From NCBI RefSeq assembly GCF_003856975.1, contig NZ_CP033107.1:2170001-2234000 (forward strand): a stretch of DNA of 64,000 bases, written 5' to 3'. Shown here piece after piece: positions 10,174-19,554 of the stretch (positions within the stretch are counted from its first letter, which is position 1; each line of letters opens with the position of its first letter). The stretch comes from Plantibacter sp. PA-3-X8. Its GTDB lineage: Bacteria; Actinomycetota; Actinomycetes; Actinomycetales; Microbacteriaceae. The notes beneath the pieces were generated by a model, which made no database searches, was not told the origin of the DNA, and was given only the letters and a program-made list of their open reading frames with translations. Both the position numbers and the translations under genes were made by a program.

Positions 10174-10836
10174 TCAGCCGTCGATCTGCGAGTTCGCGTC
10201 GAGACGGTGCCAGGTGCGGTTGTGGTAGACGAGCGGCGCGCCGTCGAAGCTGGGGCTGAACGTCGGGGCGGCGGGAGCGGGCGCCTCGGCGGCAGGCTCG
10301 GCCCGGACCGGCTCCTCGGCCGCTTGTGGCTGCGAGACGCTCGACTCCAGTGCGTGCACCGCGATGACCGTCGAGGTGCCCGCCTCCATGCGGTTGACGA
10401 TGCGTCCGCGGATCCAGACGCCGTTGCCCGTGAAGTACGGCTCGCCCGTCGGCAGGCGGTCCCAGATGGAGGTGTCGGCGAAACGGTCGATCCCACTCGT
10501 CGCGCAGAGCTTCGCGATGTGCAGCTGCTCGGAACCCAGGAGGTGGACGACGACGGTGTCGGACGCGGTGATGGTCGGCGCGCTCGAGGACAGCGACGAC
10601 ACGGAGAAGACGAGGAGCGGCGGTTCCGCACTGACGGAGAAGACCGAGGTGGCGGTGAGTCCCACCGGCCCGCTGCCGTCGTCCGCGGTGATGACCGAGA
10701 CGCCGGCCGGGTGCTGACGGAACGCCGCTTTGAAGTCGTCGGGGGACAGGGAGGCGAAACCGGGGGCGACCTCGCCACCGTCGACGGGAGACGGCAAGGT
10801 GGTCACGGAGGCGGCTGCCGGGTGGACTGAGCTCAC
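10174..10836 (-). CDS. Flavin reductase family protein
   Basis: About 220 residues. The central FxxAFRQHPAGVSVIT, GLTATSVFSVSAEPPLLVFSV and LLGSEQLHIAKLC segments match the FMN-binding split barrel of flavin reductases that feed two-component monooxygenases. After the barrel comes an Ala/Pro-rich linker and a short C-terminal segment (LVYHNRTWHRL) that related proteins use as a small extra motif. A GTG at 10836 preceded by AAGGAT was chosen; an ATG 60 bases further upstream is possible. It likely reduces FMN with NADH in the cytoplasm; no partner monooxygenase is adjacent. Confidence 0.8.
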   Translation of the reverse strand: MSSVHPAAASVTTLPSPVDGGEVAPGFASLSPDDFKAAFRQHPAGVSVITADDGSGPVGLTATSVFSVSAEPPLLVFSVSSLSSSAPTITASDTVVVHLLGSEQLHIAKLCATSGIDRFADTSIWDRLPTGEPYFTGNGVWIRGRIVNRMEAGTSTVIAVHALESSVSQPQAAEEPVRAEPAAEAPAPAAPTFSPSFDGAPLVYHNRTWHRLDANSQIDG

Positions 10837-11005
10837 GGGGGATCCTTCGAACGACTGTGGACGACTGCTGCAACGCCGATTCGGTGGACGCTGCACAGGC
10901 TACGTTTCGCTCATCCAGCCGGAGCTGCAACTCTGTTACCCGGTGTGACGGTGACCGAGCGGTCGGGCGTGGGTCGCGTCGACCTCGCGTGCGTACGCTG
11001 GACGC

Positions 11006-11857
11006 ATGCCCATCCTCATCGCCCCGGACGACCTCGCAGCCCTGATCGCCTCCGAGACGCCGGTGCGCGTCCTCGACGTGCGGTGGCGACTCGACGCGCC
11101 GGACGGCCGGCCCGCCTACCTCGAGGGGCACCTGCCCGGCGCCGTGTATGTGGACCTCGACCACGAGCTGGCCGACCACGTGCCGACCGGAGAACCGTCC
11201 GTCCGAGGCCGCCACCCCCTGCCCGACCGTGAGGCGCTTCAGTCGTCCGCGCGATCGTGGGGCATCGACGACGGCGACGTCGTCGTGGTCTACGACGATC
11301 TCAGGAGCCTGTCGGCGGCACGGGCCTGGTGGGTGCTGCGGAACGCCGGCATCGCGGACGTCCGCATCCTCGACGGCGCGTTCCGGGCGTGGACGGACGC
11401 CGGACTGCCCGTGGAGCGCGGCCAGGTCGTCCCGGAACCCGGGACGGTCACGTTGACGACGGGTGTCCTGCCGACCATCGACATCGACACCGCCGCGACG
11501 TGGGCGGGCGAGGGACGGGTGCTGCTCGACGCGCGCGCCGGCGAACGGTACCGGGGCGAGGTCGAACCGATCGACCCTCGGGCCGGTCACATCCCCGGAG
11601 CGCTCAGCACGCCGACGACCGCCAACGTCGGCGCCGACGGCCGATTCCTGTCGCCCGAGGCCCTCCACGAGCAGTTCCTCGCCGCGGGCGTGCCTGCGGA
11701 CGCGACGGTCGCGACCTACTGCGGCAGTGGGGTGACCGCGGCGCACAACGCGGTCGCACTCACCCTGGCCGGCTTCGAACCGGTGCTGTACCCGGGGTCG
11801 TGGAGCGAGTGGGCGAACCACCCGGAGCGTCCGGTGGCGACGGGACCGGACGCCTGA
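11006..11857 (+). CDS. sseA: Two-domain sulfurtransferase (rhodanese / 3-mercaptopyruvate type)
   Basis: 283 residues forming two rhodanese domains. The N-terminal domain (about 1-130) is non-catalytic, with YDDLRSLSA where the active loop would be. The C-terminal domain carries the catalytic Cys in YCGSGVTA near residue 238. It moves sulfane sulfur from thiosulfate or mercaptopyruvate to cyanide or thiols. TACGCT at 10994..10999 lies six bases before the ATG and there is no ribosome binding site, so the mRNA is probably leaderless. The loop sequence does not settle which donor is used. Confidence 0.88.
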   Translation: MPILIAPDDLAALIASETPVRVLDVRWRLDAPDGRPAYLEGHLPGAVYVDLDHELADHVPTGEPSVRGRHPLPDREALQSSARSWGIDDGDVVVVYDDLRSLSAARAWWVLRNAGIADVRILDGAFRAWTDAGLPVERGQVVPEPGTVTLTTGVLPTIDIDTAATWAGEGRVLLDARAGERYRGEVEPIDPRAGHIPGALSTPTTANVGADGRFLSPEALHEQFLAAGVPADATVATYCGSGVTAAHNAVALTLAGFEPVLYPGSWSEWANHPERPVATGPDA

Positions 11858-11893
11858 ATCGCCGACTCCGGACAACGAGCTCGTCGAGATGCG

Positions 11894-11995
11894 CCCTTCG
11901 ACAGGGTCAGGGACTAGGGTCCGCGAGCGGAGCCCTTCGACAGGCTCAGGGACGGGGTCCGCGAGCGGAGCCCTTCGTTCGCCAGGCTCAGGGAC
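11894..11995. repeat. Three dispersed-repeat copies between convergent genes
   Basis: Copies at 11894..11914, 11933..11953 and 11971..11995 of the reverse form CCCTTCGACAGGCTCAGGGA, separated by a repeated GGGTCCGCGAGCGGAG spacer. The last copy has a small insertion. The block fills the gap between sseA and the 3' end of hrpA. Confidence 0.8.
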
Positions 11996-12004
11996 CGGGG
12001 AGCG

Positions 12005-15000
12005 CTAGCTCGCGAGGACCTTCTGCAGGCGCTGCAACGAGACCGATTCGGCCGTGCCCAGCTGCTGGGCGAACAGGCTGATCCGGAGCTCCTCGAGCAT
12101 CCACCGGGCCTTCACGAGGTGCTCCGGAGCCTCGGCGGGCAGTGGGATCGTGCCGCCGGCGGCCTCGAACCGCGCCGACGCCGTCTGCGCCTCCGTCATC
12201 CACACCCGGTCGCGGTTCGGGTTGTCCGTCAGTCGCTCGGCGCGGTAACGGATGCCGGCGAGGTAGCGGGGCAGATGTTCGAGTCGTGCTGAGCCCGTCC
12301 GGGAGACGAAGCCCGGGAAGACCAGTCCGTCGAGCTGGCCTCGCATGTCGGTGAGGGCCGCGAGCAGCGTCATGCTCGTCGCCGCCTTCATGGCCTTCTC
12401 CGTGTCGCGCGCGGCCTGCAGGATGCGGGCGACGATGGCGACCGTCTGGAACATGCGGTCCATGACCGAGGCGGACACGCGGTCGCGAAGCGTCTCGTAC
12501 TGCAGCCGGGAGAACACCTGTCCGTCGGGCACCACACGGAACAGGACGTCGTCGATGCAGGCGGCGAGGCAGTCCTCGAACAACGCCGGCGTCGACCGGT
12601 AGGGGCTCGTCGCGAGCGCGAGCTTCTCGTTGGCTTTGAGGTGCTGCTGCACATAGGCCGTCGGGGACGGGATCGCGAGCAGGAGGAGGCGGCGCACCCC
12701 CGCGGGCATGGCGCGGGCCTGGTCGGCCTCCGTGCTCATGATCCGGATCGACACGCTCGTACCGTCGTCGACGATCGCGGGGTAGCCGCGGATCACGCCG
12801 TCCTCCTGGCGAATGTCGATGAAACGGGGGAGGTCGTCGAAGTCCCACCTGGTGAACCCGGAGCGCTCGATGGCGTTGGGCACTCTGGCGGCCGCGACCT
12901 TGGCGACGCTCGCCCGGGTGCGCTGCTTGAGGCGCTGCTGCAGCTCGACGAGGTCCTTGCCGCTGGCGAGCGTCCGGCCGCGCTCATCGATGACCCGGAA
13001 GGTCACGAGCAGGTGCTCGGGGACGCGTTCCATCTCGAAGTCCGAGGCTGAGATGTCCATGTAGGAGAGCCGCTTGATCGCGTTCGCGAGACGGGTGGCG
13101 AAGGAGTCCTCGGCGGCGGGACTGCCGGGGGCGACCGCCGGGACGTCGGCGGGGAGCTCGGCGAGCAGCTTCGCCGCCCAGTCGGCCGCAGGCACGATGT
13201 TCCGACGCAGGGCTTTCGGGAGCGCTTTGATCATCGCCGTGATGAGGTCCCGACGGAGACCGGGGACCTGCCAGTCGAAACCCGCGGGCGAGAGTCGGTC
13301 GAGCAGGGCGAGCGGGACGATGACCGTCACGCCGTCGTCGTCGCTTCCGGGCTCGAAACGGTAGCTGAGCTTCAACCGCTGGTCGGCCTGCACCCACTCG
13401 GCGGGGAAGCGGTCCTCGTCCACCGCCGGAGCGTCCTCGGGGAGGAGGTCCTCCTGGCGCATCGTGAGCAGCTCGGGCTGGTCGACGCGCGTCTTGCGCC
13501 ACCAGGACTCGAAGCCCCGCGTCGTCGAGACCTCGGAAGGGACGCGGGCGTCGTAGAAGTCGAAGACGGCTTCGTCGTCGAAGAGGATGTCGCGGCGTCG
13601 CGTCCGCTCCTCGAGCTCACTCAGCTCCTTGCGCAGCCGTCGGTTCGCGCGGTGGAAGTCGAACAGTTTGTCGCGACCGATGTCGTGGGTCCACTCGCCG
13701 TCGACGAGCGCGTGCCGCAGGAACAGTTCGCGGGCCTGCTCCTGGTCGATGCGACCGAACTGCACCCGGCGGCGCGGCACGATCGGCACGCCGAAGAGGG
13801 TCACCTTCTCGAAGGCGACGGCGGAGCCCTGGTTCTTCTCCCAGTGCGGCTCGCTGTACGAGCGCTTGCAGAGGTCGCCGGCGATCTGTTCCGCCCACGC
13901 CGGGTCGATCGAGGCGTTGGTGCGGGCGAACAGCCGGCTCGTCTCCACGAGTTCCGCGCTCATGACGGCGTTCGGCTGCTTCTTCGCGAGCGCGGACCCG
14001 GGGAAGAGGACGAAGCGCGTCTGGCGGGCGCCGATGTAGTCGCCCTTCTTCGCGGTCTTCGTCGCCGGTGGAGCGTTCCGGCCCTTCACGACCGGAGCGA
14101 CGGTCTGGTCCTTCAGCCCGATGTGCGAGAGGAGCCCCGCGAGGAGCGACTTGTGGATGCCGTCGGGGTTCACCGCCGGCTCGTTGATCGTCAGGCCGAG
14201 AGGCTTCGCGAGTTGACGCAGCTGGCGGTAGACGTCGTGCCACTCGCGGACGCGGAGGTAGTTGAGGAACTCGTTCTTGCAGAGCCGACGGAACGCGCTC
14301 GACGACAGCTCGTCCTGTTTCTCCTCGAGGTAGTTCCAGAGGTTCAGGAGGGCGAGGAAGTCGCTCGTGGGGTCGACGAACCGGCGGTGCAGTTCGTCGG
14401 CCTTCTGTCGGTGCTCGAGCGGTCGTTCGCGTGGGTCCTGGATGGTGAGCGCCGCGACGATCGCGAGCACCTCCCGCGACACCCCGTGCTGCTTCGACTC
14501 CACGACCATGCGCGCGAACCGCGGATCGATCGGCAGGCGGCTGAGGTCGCGCCCCACCCGCGTGAGGCGTGGACCGCCGCCGCGAGGTGAGCCGTCGGCG
14601 AAGGTGCGCGTCTCGATCGCGCCGAGTTCGGACAGCAGATCGACGCCGTCCTTGATGCCCCGGGCGTCCGGTGGCTGGAGGAAGGGGAAGGCGGCGATGT
14701 CGCCGAGGCCGAGGGAGATCATCTGGAGGATCACCGCGGCGAGGTTCGTGCGGAGGATCTCCGGTTCGGTGAACTCCGGGCGCTTCGCGAAGTCGTCCTC
14801 CGAGTAGAGGCGGATGGCGATACCGTCGCTCGTACGGCCGGACCGACCCGAACGCTGGTTCGCCGAAGCCTGCGAGATCGCCTCGATGGGGAGCCGCTGC
14901 ACCTTGGAGCGCACGCTGTAGCGCGAGATGCGGGCGGTTCCGGCGTCGATGACGTACTTGATGCCGGGCACCGTGAGGCTCGTCTCGGCCACGTTCGTCG

Positions 15001-15880
15001 CGAGGATGATGCGCCGTCGGAGACCTGCCACGGTCGATGGCTGGAACACGCGGTGCTGGTCGGCGGAGGAGAGCCGGCCGTAGAGTGGCAGCACCTCGGT
15101 GCCGGGCAGGTTGCGCCCGCGGATGGCGTCGGCGGCGTCGCGGATCTCCGTCTCGCCGGACAGGAAGACGAGGACGTCGCCCATCGACTCGCGCGCCAGC
15201 TCGTCGAGGGCGGCGTTGATGCCTTCGAGGTAGTCGCGGTCGGCGGCTTCGGACTCCGGGGCGTCCTCGTCGTCGTCGGTGGGCTCGTCGGCCACGAGCG
15301 GCCGGTAGCGGATCTCGACCGGGTACGTGCGGCCGGAGACCTCGACGATGGGTGCTCCGTCGAAGTGCTTCGAGAAGCTCTCCGGGTCGATCGTCGCGGA
15401 CGTGATGATGACCTTGAGGTCGGGGCGCTGGGGGAGGAGCTGCTTGAGGTAGCCGAGCAGGAAGTCGATGTTGAGGCTGCGCTCGTGTGCCTCGTCGATG
15501 ATGATCGTGTCGTACTTGCGCAGCATCCGGTCGCGGTGGATCTCGTTCAGCAGGATGCCGTCGGTCATCAGTTTGATCTTCGTCGCCTTCGACGCCTGAT
15601 CGGTGAAGCGGACCTGGTAGCCGACGATGCCACCGAGCTCCTGGCCGAGCTCCTCCGAAATGCGTTCGGCGATCGTGCGCGCGGCCAGTCGTCGGGGCTG
15701 CGTGTGCCCGATGGACTCGCGACCGAGCTCGAGGCAGATCTTCGGCAGCTGCGTGGTCTTGCCGGAACCCGTCGCCCCGGCGACGATGACGACCTGGTTC
15801 TCGCTGATGGCACGCGCGATGTCCGCGCGGGCGGCACTGACCGGCAGCTCGGGCGGGTAGGAGATTCGGAGGTCGGACAT
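12005..15880 (-). CDS. hrpA: ATP-dependent RNA helicase HrpA
   Basis: 1291 residues, full length for HrpA. The N-terminal DEAH helicase core has Walker A GATGSGKTTQ (residues 35-44), the DEAH box in IIDEAHERSLN, the SAT motif in TSATID and the motif VI QRSGRSGR. Helicase-associated and OB domains and the large DUF3418 region follow. The protein unwinds RNA and, in E. coli, rescues stalled ribosomes. An ATG at 15880 with GGAGGG just upstream was chosen; the open frame extends further but runs into dispersed-repeat DNA. Confidence 0.95.
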   Translation of the reverse strand: MSDLRISYPPELPVSAARADIARAISENQVVIVAGATGSGKTTQLPKICLELGRESIGHTQPRRLAARTIAERISEELGQELGGIVGYQVRFTDQASKATKIKLMTDGILLNEIHRDRMLRKYDTIIIDEAHERSLNIDFLLGYLKQLLPQRPDLKVIITSATIDPESFSKHFDGAPIVEVSGRTYPVEIRYRPLVADEPTDDDEDAPESEAADRDYLEGINAALDELARESMGDVLVFLSGETEIRDAADAIRGRNLPGTEVLPLYGRLSSADQHRVFQPSTVAGLRRRIILATNVAETSLTVPGIKYVIDAGTARISRYSVRSKVQRLPIEAISQASANQRSGRSGRTSDGIAIRLYSEDDFAKRPEFTEPEILRTNLAAVILQMISLGLGDIAAFPFLQPPDARGIKDGVDLLSELGAIETRTFADGSPRGGGPRLTRVGRDLSRLPIDPRFARMVVESKQHGVSREVLAIVAALTIQDPRERPLEHRQKADELHRRFVDPTSDFLALLNLWNYLEEKQDELSSSAFRRLCKNEFLNYLRVREWHDVYRQLRQLAKPLGLTINEPAVNPDGIHKSLLAGLLSHIGLKDQTVAPVVKGRNAPPATKTAKKGDYIGARQTRFVLFPGSALAKKQPNAVMSAELVETSRLFARTNASIDPAWAEQIAGDLCKRSYSEPHWEKNQGSAVAFEKVTLFGVPIVPRRRVQFGRIDQEQARELFLRHALVDGEWTHDIGRDKLFDFHRANRRLRKELSELEERTRRRDILFDDEAVFDFYDARVPSEVSTTRGFESWWRKTRVDQPELLTMRQEDLLPEDAPAVDEDRFPAEWVQADQRLKLSYRFEPGSDDDGVTVIVPLALLDRLSPAGFDWQVPGLRRDLITAMIKALPKALRRNIVPAADWAAKLLAELPADVPAVAPGSPAAEDSFATRLANAIKRLSYMDISASDFEMERVPEHLLVTFRVIDERGRTLASGKDLVELQQRLKQRTRASVAKVAAARVPNAIERSGFTRWDFDDLPRFIDIRQEDGVIRGYPAIVDDGTSVSIRIMSTEADQARAMPAGVRRLLLLAIPSPTAYVQQHLKANEKLALATSPYRSTPALFEDCLAACIDDVLFRVVPDGQVFSRLQYETLRDRVSASVMDRMFQTVAIVARILQAARDTEKAMKAATSMTLLAALTDMRGQLDGLVFPGFVSRTGSARLEHLPRYLAGIRYRAERLTDNPNRDRVWMTEAQTASARFEAAGGTIPLPAEAPEHLVKARWMLEELRISLFAQQLGTAESVSLQRLQKVLAS

Positions 15881-15975
15881 CAGCCCTCCATCGTATCGGG
15901 CTGGACGCGGTGTGCTGCCGCTCCGGGCCTCCTGATGCGGCGAACCCTTCCTCCGGTCCCTGAGTAACCTCCTTC

Positions 15976-15997
15976 GGTCCCTGAGCTTGTCGAAGGG
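15976..15997 (+). repeat. Dispersed repeat copy
   Basis: A single copy of the element (GGTCCCTGAGCTTGTCGAAG) between the divergent hrpA and HNH genes. It has the same orientation as the first copy downstream of the HNH gene. A truncated relative (GGTCCCTGAG) precedes it by about 25 bases. Confidence 0.75.
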
Positions 15998-16068
15998 CGC
16001 ACGAGGAACTTCCACAGTCGCTTCGACTCGGCATCTGGAATGTCAGTGGTCCATGATGAACTTGTTCC

Positions 16069-17340
16069 ATGACCGAGACCACGCCAGCCGCGATCCGCGT
16101 CGGCGACGAATACGCCGCGCAGCTGGCGGAGTTCTCGGACGAGTGGACTGAGATCCACCGGCAGCAGGCCGTCTTGGACGCACGGAAGGCGCGTCTGCTG
16201 GCCCGCTCCGCCGCCTATGCCGATGCCTTCGCGGACGTCACGGTCCCGGCGACCTTTCCGCCAGCTGAGCGTCGGGCGCTGTCCCGTCGGTCGACGTGTG
16301 CGGCTCTCGCGATGGCGACCCGGATGCCGGAGCGGACGGTCCAGCTTGCAACGAACGACGCCGAACGTCTCGTCAATGACGCACCGGCCGTGCTGGCGTC
16401 GCTGGAGGCCGGCCACATCTCGGCGCGGCATGCGCAGGTGATCACCGATCAGCTCTGCGACGTCCCTGCTGCTGGACGGGCGGTGTTCCTCGACCGCGTC
16501 CTCGTCGTCGCCGAGCGCACCACGGCCGCTGGCCTCCGCACGAGCGCCCGCGTGCTGCGCGAGCGACTCCACCCCGAGTCGATCACCGCACGTGCAACCC
16601 GCTCCGAAGCCGACCGCCGGGTCGCGTTCGAACCCGAAGCCGACGGCATGGCATGGGTGCACCTCTTCACCACCGCACCCATCGCCCAGGGCATCATCGA
16701 GCGCGTCGAAGCAGCGGCCTCGGAATCTCGCGCAGCTGGCTACACCCGCACCTGCGCCCAGCTGCAGGCCGACGCCCTCGCAGCACTCGCGCTCACCGGC
16801 GTCACGCCCGAGGACGTGATGTCGAGCCCGGTGCTTCCGCATCCGATCGAGGTGCAGGAGCACATCAAGCCGACGGTGCAGATCACGGTGCCGGCGCTCA
16901 GCATGGCGGGCGTGAGCGATGCCCCGGCGATGCTCGACGGGTACGGCCCGATCGACCCCGAGACCGCGGCTCGCATCGCGGTGAACGCACCAAGCTTCAC
17001 CAGGATCCTCGTCCAGCCGGAAACCGGCGCCGTCCTCTCCGTCGGGCGGAATCAATACCGGGTCCCGGCCGACCTGCAACGCGCGGTCCGCCTGCGGGAC
17101 GGCACCTGTCGCGCACCAGGCTGCGGCAGGCGAGCCCGGGCCTGCGACCTCGACCACTCGGTCGCATGGGAAGACGGCGGGACGACGGATGTCGGTAACC
17201 TCGCCTGTCTCTGCCGACATCATCACCGGATGAAGCATCTCCCCGGGTGGAACCTCGATCATGGACCCGGCGGGGTCCTCGAGTGGACAACACCCGACGG
17301 CAAACGCCATCGAACGGAACCGGACCCCGCACCGTTCTGA
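16069..17340 (+). CDS. DUF222 / HNH endonuclease (13E12 repeat family)
   Basis: 423 residues. The N-terminal two thirds is a helical DUF222 domain. The C-terminal part is an HNH nuclease: CRAPGCGRR supplies the zinc-binding Cys pair, followed by CDLDHSVAWEDGG with the catalytic His and NLACLCRHHHRMKH with the Asn and second metal site. Such proteins occur in many near-identical copies in actinobacterial genomes and are often treated as repeat elements; their role is not established. No ribosome binding site precedes the ATG. Dispersed-repeat copies lie on both sides. Confidence 0.87.
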   Translation: MTETTPAAIRVGDEYAAQLAEFSDEWTEIHRQQAVLDARKARLLARSAAYADAFADVTVPATFPPAERRALSRRSTCAALAMATRMPERTVQLATNDAERLVNDAPAVLASLEAGHISARHAQVITDQLCDVPAAGRAVFLDRVLVVAERTTAAGLRTSARVLRERLHPESITARATRSEADRRVAFEPEADGMAWVHLFTTAPIAQGIIERVEAAASESRAAGYTRTCAQLQADALAALALTGVTPEDVMSSPVLPHPIEVQEHIKPTVQITVPALSMAGVSDAPAMLDGYGPIDPETAARIAVNAPSFTRILVQPETGAVLSVGRNQYRVPADLQRAVRLRDGTCRAPGCGRRARACDLDHSVAWEDGGTTDVGNLACLCRHHHRMKHLPGWNLDHGPGGVLEWTTPDGKRHRTEPDPAPF

Positions 17341-17346
17341 CCAGTT

Positions 17347-17572
17347 CCGGTCCCTGAGCCTGTCGAAGGGGGGTGGGTCCTCGTGGGCACTTCGACAAGC
17401 TCAGTGAGCGGGAGAAGTCTGTCGTACCGCTTCGGTCCCCGAGCTGTGCCGCACTTCGACAGGCTCAGTGACCGGGAGAGGTTCACTGAAGGTGATTCGG
17501 TCCCTGAGTTTGTCGAAGGGTGAGCGGGAGAGGGGCGGCCGGATGAACCCGGTCCCTGAGCCTGTCGAAGGG
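17347..17572. repeat. Cluster of five dispersed-repeat copies
   Basis: Forward copies at 17349..17370, 17499..17520 and 17551..17572, reverse copies at 17390..17413 and 17454..17477. Neighbouring copies in opposite orientation can pair into hairpins and may end transcription of the HNH gene. No gene is supported in this stretch of about 330 bases. Confidence 0.82.
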
Positions 17573-17622
17573 CAGTTGGGCTGTGGCACCTCGGTGTGAA
17601 GCGGGCACGTCTAGCGCTGTGT

Positions 17623-17662
17623 CGCAAATAGGGTTGCTTCGCAGAGTGGTTTGCGTTACAAA
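17623..17662 (+). promoter_or_regulatory. Promoter with operator-like inverted repeat
   Basis: TTGCTT (17634..17639) and TACAAA (17657..17662) form a -35/-10 pair with an ideal 17-base spacer. The -10 ends six bases before the ATG of the next gene, so the mRNA should be leaderless. CGCAAA (17623..17628) and TTTGCG (17650..17655) are inverted repeats that bracket the -35 and touch the -10, a good place for repressor binding. The winged-helix regulator in the same operon is the obvious candidate. Confidence 0.6.
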
Positions 17663-17668
17663 GTAGAT

Positions 17669-18331
17669 ATGACTTCACCGATGGAACCCACCGACGGCTC
17701 GGATGCGCTCGACCCGGCCGCCATGCTCGCTCTGCAGGAGCGACAGGCGAGCCGTGTCGACGACATCTTCACGAGGCCCACCATCGCGATCGTGTACATC
17801 TGGGGTGTCGCGTGGACCGTCGGGTTCCTCGCGCTCTGGTCCGCGAGCGACGAGAACCCCTGGTTCACCACCCCGCCGGCGGTCGCCGGGTGGCTCTTCG
17901 GGATCCTGATGGTTGGCGGCATCGTCTCGTCGTCGATCATCGGCTCCCGCGTGTCTCGCGGGATCCAGGGAGCACAGCAGGTGCAGGGGACCATGTACGG
18001 CATCGCCTGGGCGATCGGGTGCACGGCAGCGGCGGTGTTCGGCGGCGCTCTGTTCGCTGCCGGGATGGCACCCGCACTCGCCGCCATCTTCTACCCGGCC
18101 ATCTACAGCCTCGTGGTCGGTCTGCTGTACCTCGCAGGTGGAGCAGTCTGGCGCGACCGCCTCATGTACGGCATGGGCATCTGGATCATCGTGGTCGGCA
18201 TGGCCGCGCCGTTCTTCGGCTCGCCTGGCAACGCGCTCATCATGGCCATCGCCGGCGGAGGTGGGTTCCTCGTGTACGCGACCTTCCTCGAGGCGACCCG
18301 CCGTCGGCGTGCCCACCGATCGGCGGCGTGA
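17669..18331 (+). CDS. Multi-pass membrane protein of a regulator/ABC operon
   Basis: 220 residues. A polar N-terminus of about 35 residues is followed by six hydrophobic segments and an Arg-rich end. I do not recognise a named family. It leads an operon with a winged-helix regulator four bases downstream and an ABC exporter after that, and similar quartets are familiar in actinobacteria, so it may be a sensor or accessory membrane component. ATG at 17669 was chosen because the -10 hexamer ends six bases before it; a second ATG follows four codons later. Confidence 0.75.
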   Translation: MTSPMEPTDGSDALDPAAMLALQERQASRVDDIFTRPTIAIVYIWGVAWTVGFLALWSASDENPWFTTPPAVAGWLFGILMVGGIVSSSIIGSRVSRGIQGAQQVQGTMYGIAWAIGCTAAAVFGGALFAAGMAPALAAIFYPAIYSLVVGLLYLAGGAVWRDRLMYGMGIWIIVVGMAAPFFGSPGNALIMAIAGGGGFLVYATFLEATRRRRAHRSAA

Positions 18332-18334
18332 CCG

Positions 18335-18646
18335 ATGGAGGAACTCGACCCCCTCATCCATGCCCAGGCCCGCCTGCGCATCATGTCGACGCTCGCGGCG
18401 ATCGATGCGGACAGCAGCATGTCGTTCCCCCGCCTGCAGGAGATGCTCGACATGACCGCCGGGAACCTGTCCACACACCTGCGGAAACTCGAGGACGGCG
18501 CCTACGTCCTCGTCACGAAGACCCACCGGGGACGCACCCCGGTCACCTACCTGGAACTCACCACGCTCGGGCGCCGCGCGTTCGAGGACTACATGACCGG
18601 CCTCCGAGCGATGCTCGGCGGCGCGTCGGGAACGGGGACATCATGA
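18335..18646 (+). CDS. Winged-helix transcriptional regulator
   Basis: 103 residues matching small winged-helix regulators of the HTH_34/MarR-like type: an ARLRIMSTLAA helix, the recognition region MTAGNLSTHLRKLEDGAYV and a wing built on THRGRTPVTYLELT. It probably binds as a dimer to the inverted repeat in the promoter ahead of the operon and controls the linked ABC transporter. The stop overlaps the ATPase start by four bases (ATGA). Confidence 0.85.
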   Translation: MEELDPLIHAQARLRIMSTLAAIDADSSMSFPRLQEMLDMTAGNLSTHLRKLEDGAYVLVTKTHRGRTPVTYLELTTLGRRAFEDYMTGLRAMLGGASGTGTS

Positions 18647-19554
18647 CGATCACATCACTGGCCACCCTCGAGGGCGTGACACGACGCTACGGCGACGTGA
18701 CCGCGCTGCACGACGTCGACCTCAGTATCGAGCCGGGCTCGCTCGTCGGGCTCCTCGGGCCCAACGGCGCCGGCAAGTCCACCGTGCTGTCCCTGCTGCA
18801 GGGCACCCGACGTCCGACGACCGGCACGGTGACGCTCTTCGGCGGCGATCCCGCCCAAGCGGTCAACCGCACCAGGCTCGGATCGACACCGCAGGAGACG
18901 GCACTGCCGCCCACGCTCCGGGTGGGAGAGGTCGTCGACTTCGTCGGACGGCACTTCGCAGACCGCGTGCCGACGGCCGCCCTGGCGGAGCAGTTCGGTT
19001 TCGGCGACCTCCTCCGACGCCAGACGGGCTCGCTCTCGGGCGGCCAGCAGCGCCGCCTCGCGGTCGCACTCGCGTTCGTCGGCAGACCGCGTCTCGTGCT
19101 CCTCGACGAGCCGACGACGGGCCTCGACGTCGACGCCCGCCGGACCCTCTGGGACGCGATCCGCCGGCAACACGAGCTCGGGGCGACGATCGTCCTCACC
19201 AGTCACTACCTCGAGGAGATCGAAGCGCTCGCCGAGCGCGTCGTGGTGCTGGGGGATGGACGGGTCATCACCGATGCCCCACTGCGCGACGTGCTCGGGC
19301 TCGTCGGCATCCACCGGGTGCGGCTCCGGACCACCGACCCCGGAGCGGTGGAGCGGCTCGCCGGAGTCGTCCAGGCGAGTCGTGACGGTGACGTCGTCGA
19401 ACTGGACGTCCGCGACGCCGATGCATTCGTGCGCGATCTCGTCCGGTCCGAGGTCCCGTTCACCGATCTCGCCGTGCGCGGCGCGACCCTCGAGGAAGCG
19501 TTCCTGACCCTCACCGCGGATGCCCGGGCGGACGTCGAACGGAGCGCCGCCTGA
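18643..19554 (+). CDS. ABC transporter ATP-binding protein
   Basis: 303 residues. Walker A is GPNGAGKST (about residues 40-48), the signature is LSGGQQRR and Walker B is LVLLDEPTTG, with the switch His in TSHYLEE. The C-terminal third is the DUF4162-like extension common in exporter ATPases. It should power the permease that begins at its stop codon. The pair resembles drug or lipid exporters (CcmA/DrrA group). The start overlaps the regulator stop. Confidence 0.9.
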   Translation: MTITSLATLEGVTRRYGDVTALHDVDLSIEPGSLVGLLGPNGAGKSTVLSLLQGTRRPTTGTVTLFGGDPAQAVNRTRLGSTPQETALPPTLRVGEVVDFVGRHFADRVPTAALAEQFGFGDLLRRQTGSLSGGQQRRLAVALAFVGRPRLVLLDEPTTGLDVDARRTLWDAIRRQHELGATIVLTSHYLEEIEALAERVVVLGDGRVITDAPLRDVLGLVGIHRVRLRTTDPGAVERLAGVVQASRDGDVVELDVRDADAFVRDLVRSEVPFTDLAVRGATLEEAFLTLTADARADVERSAA

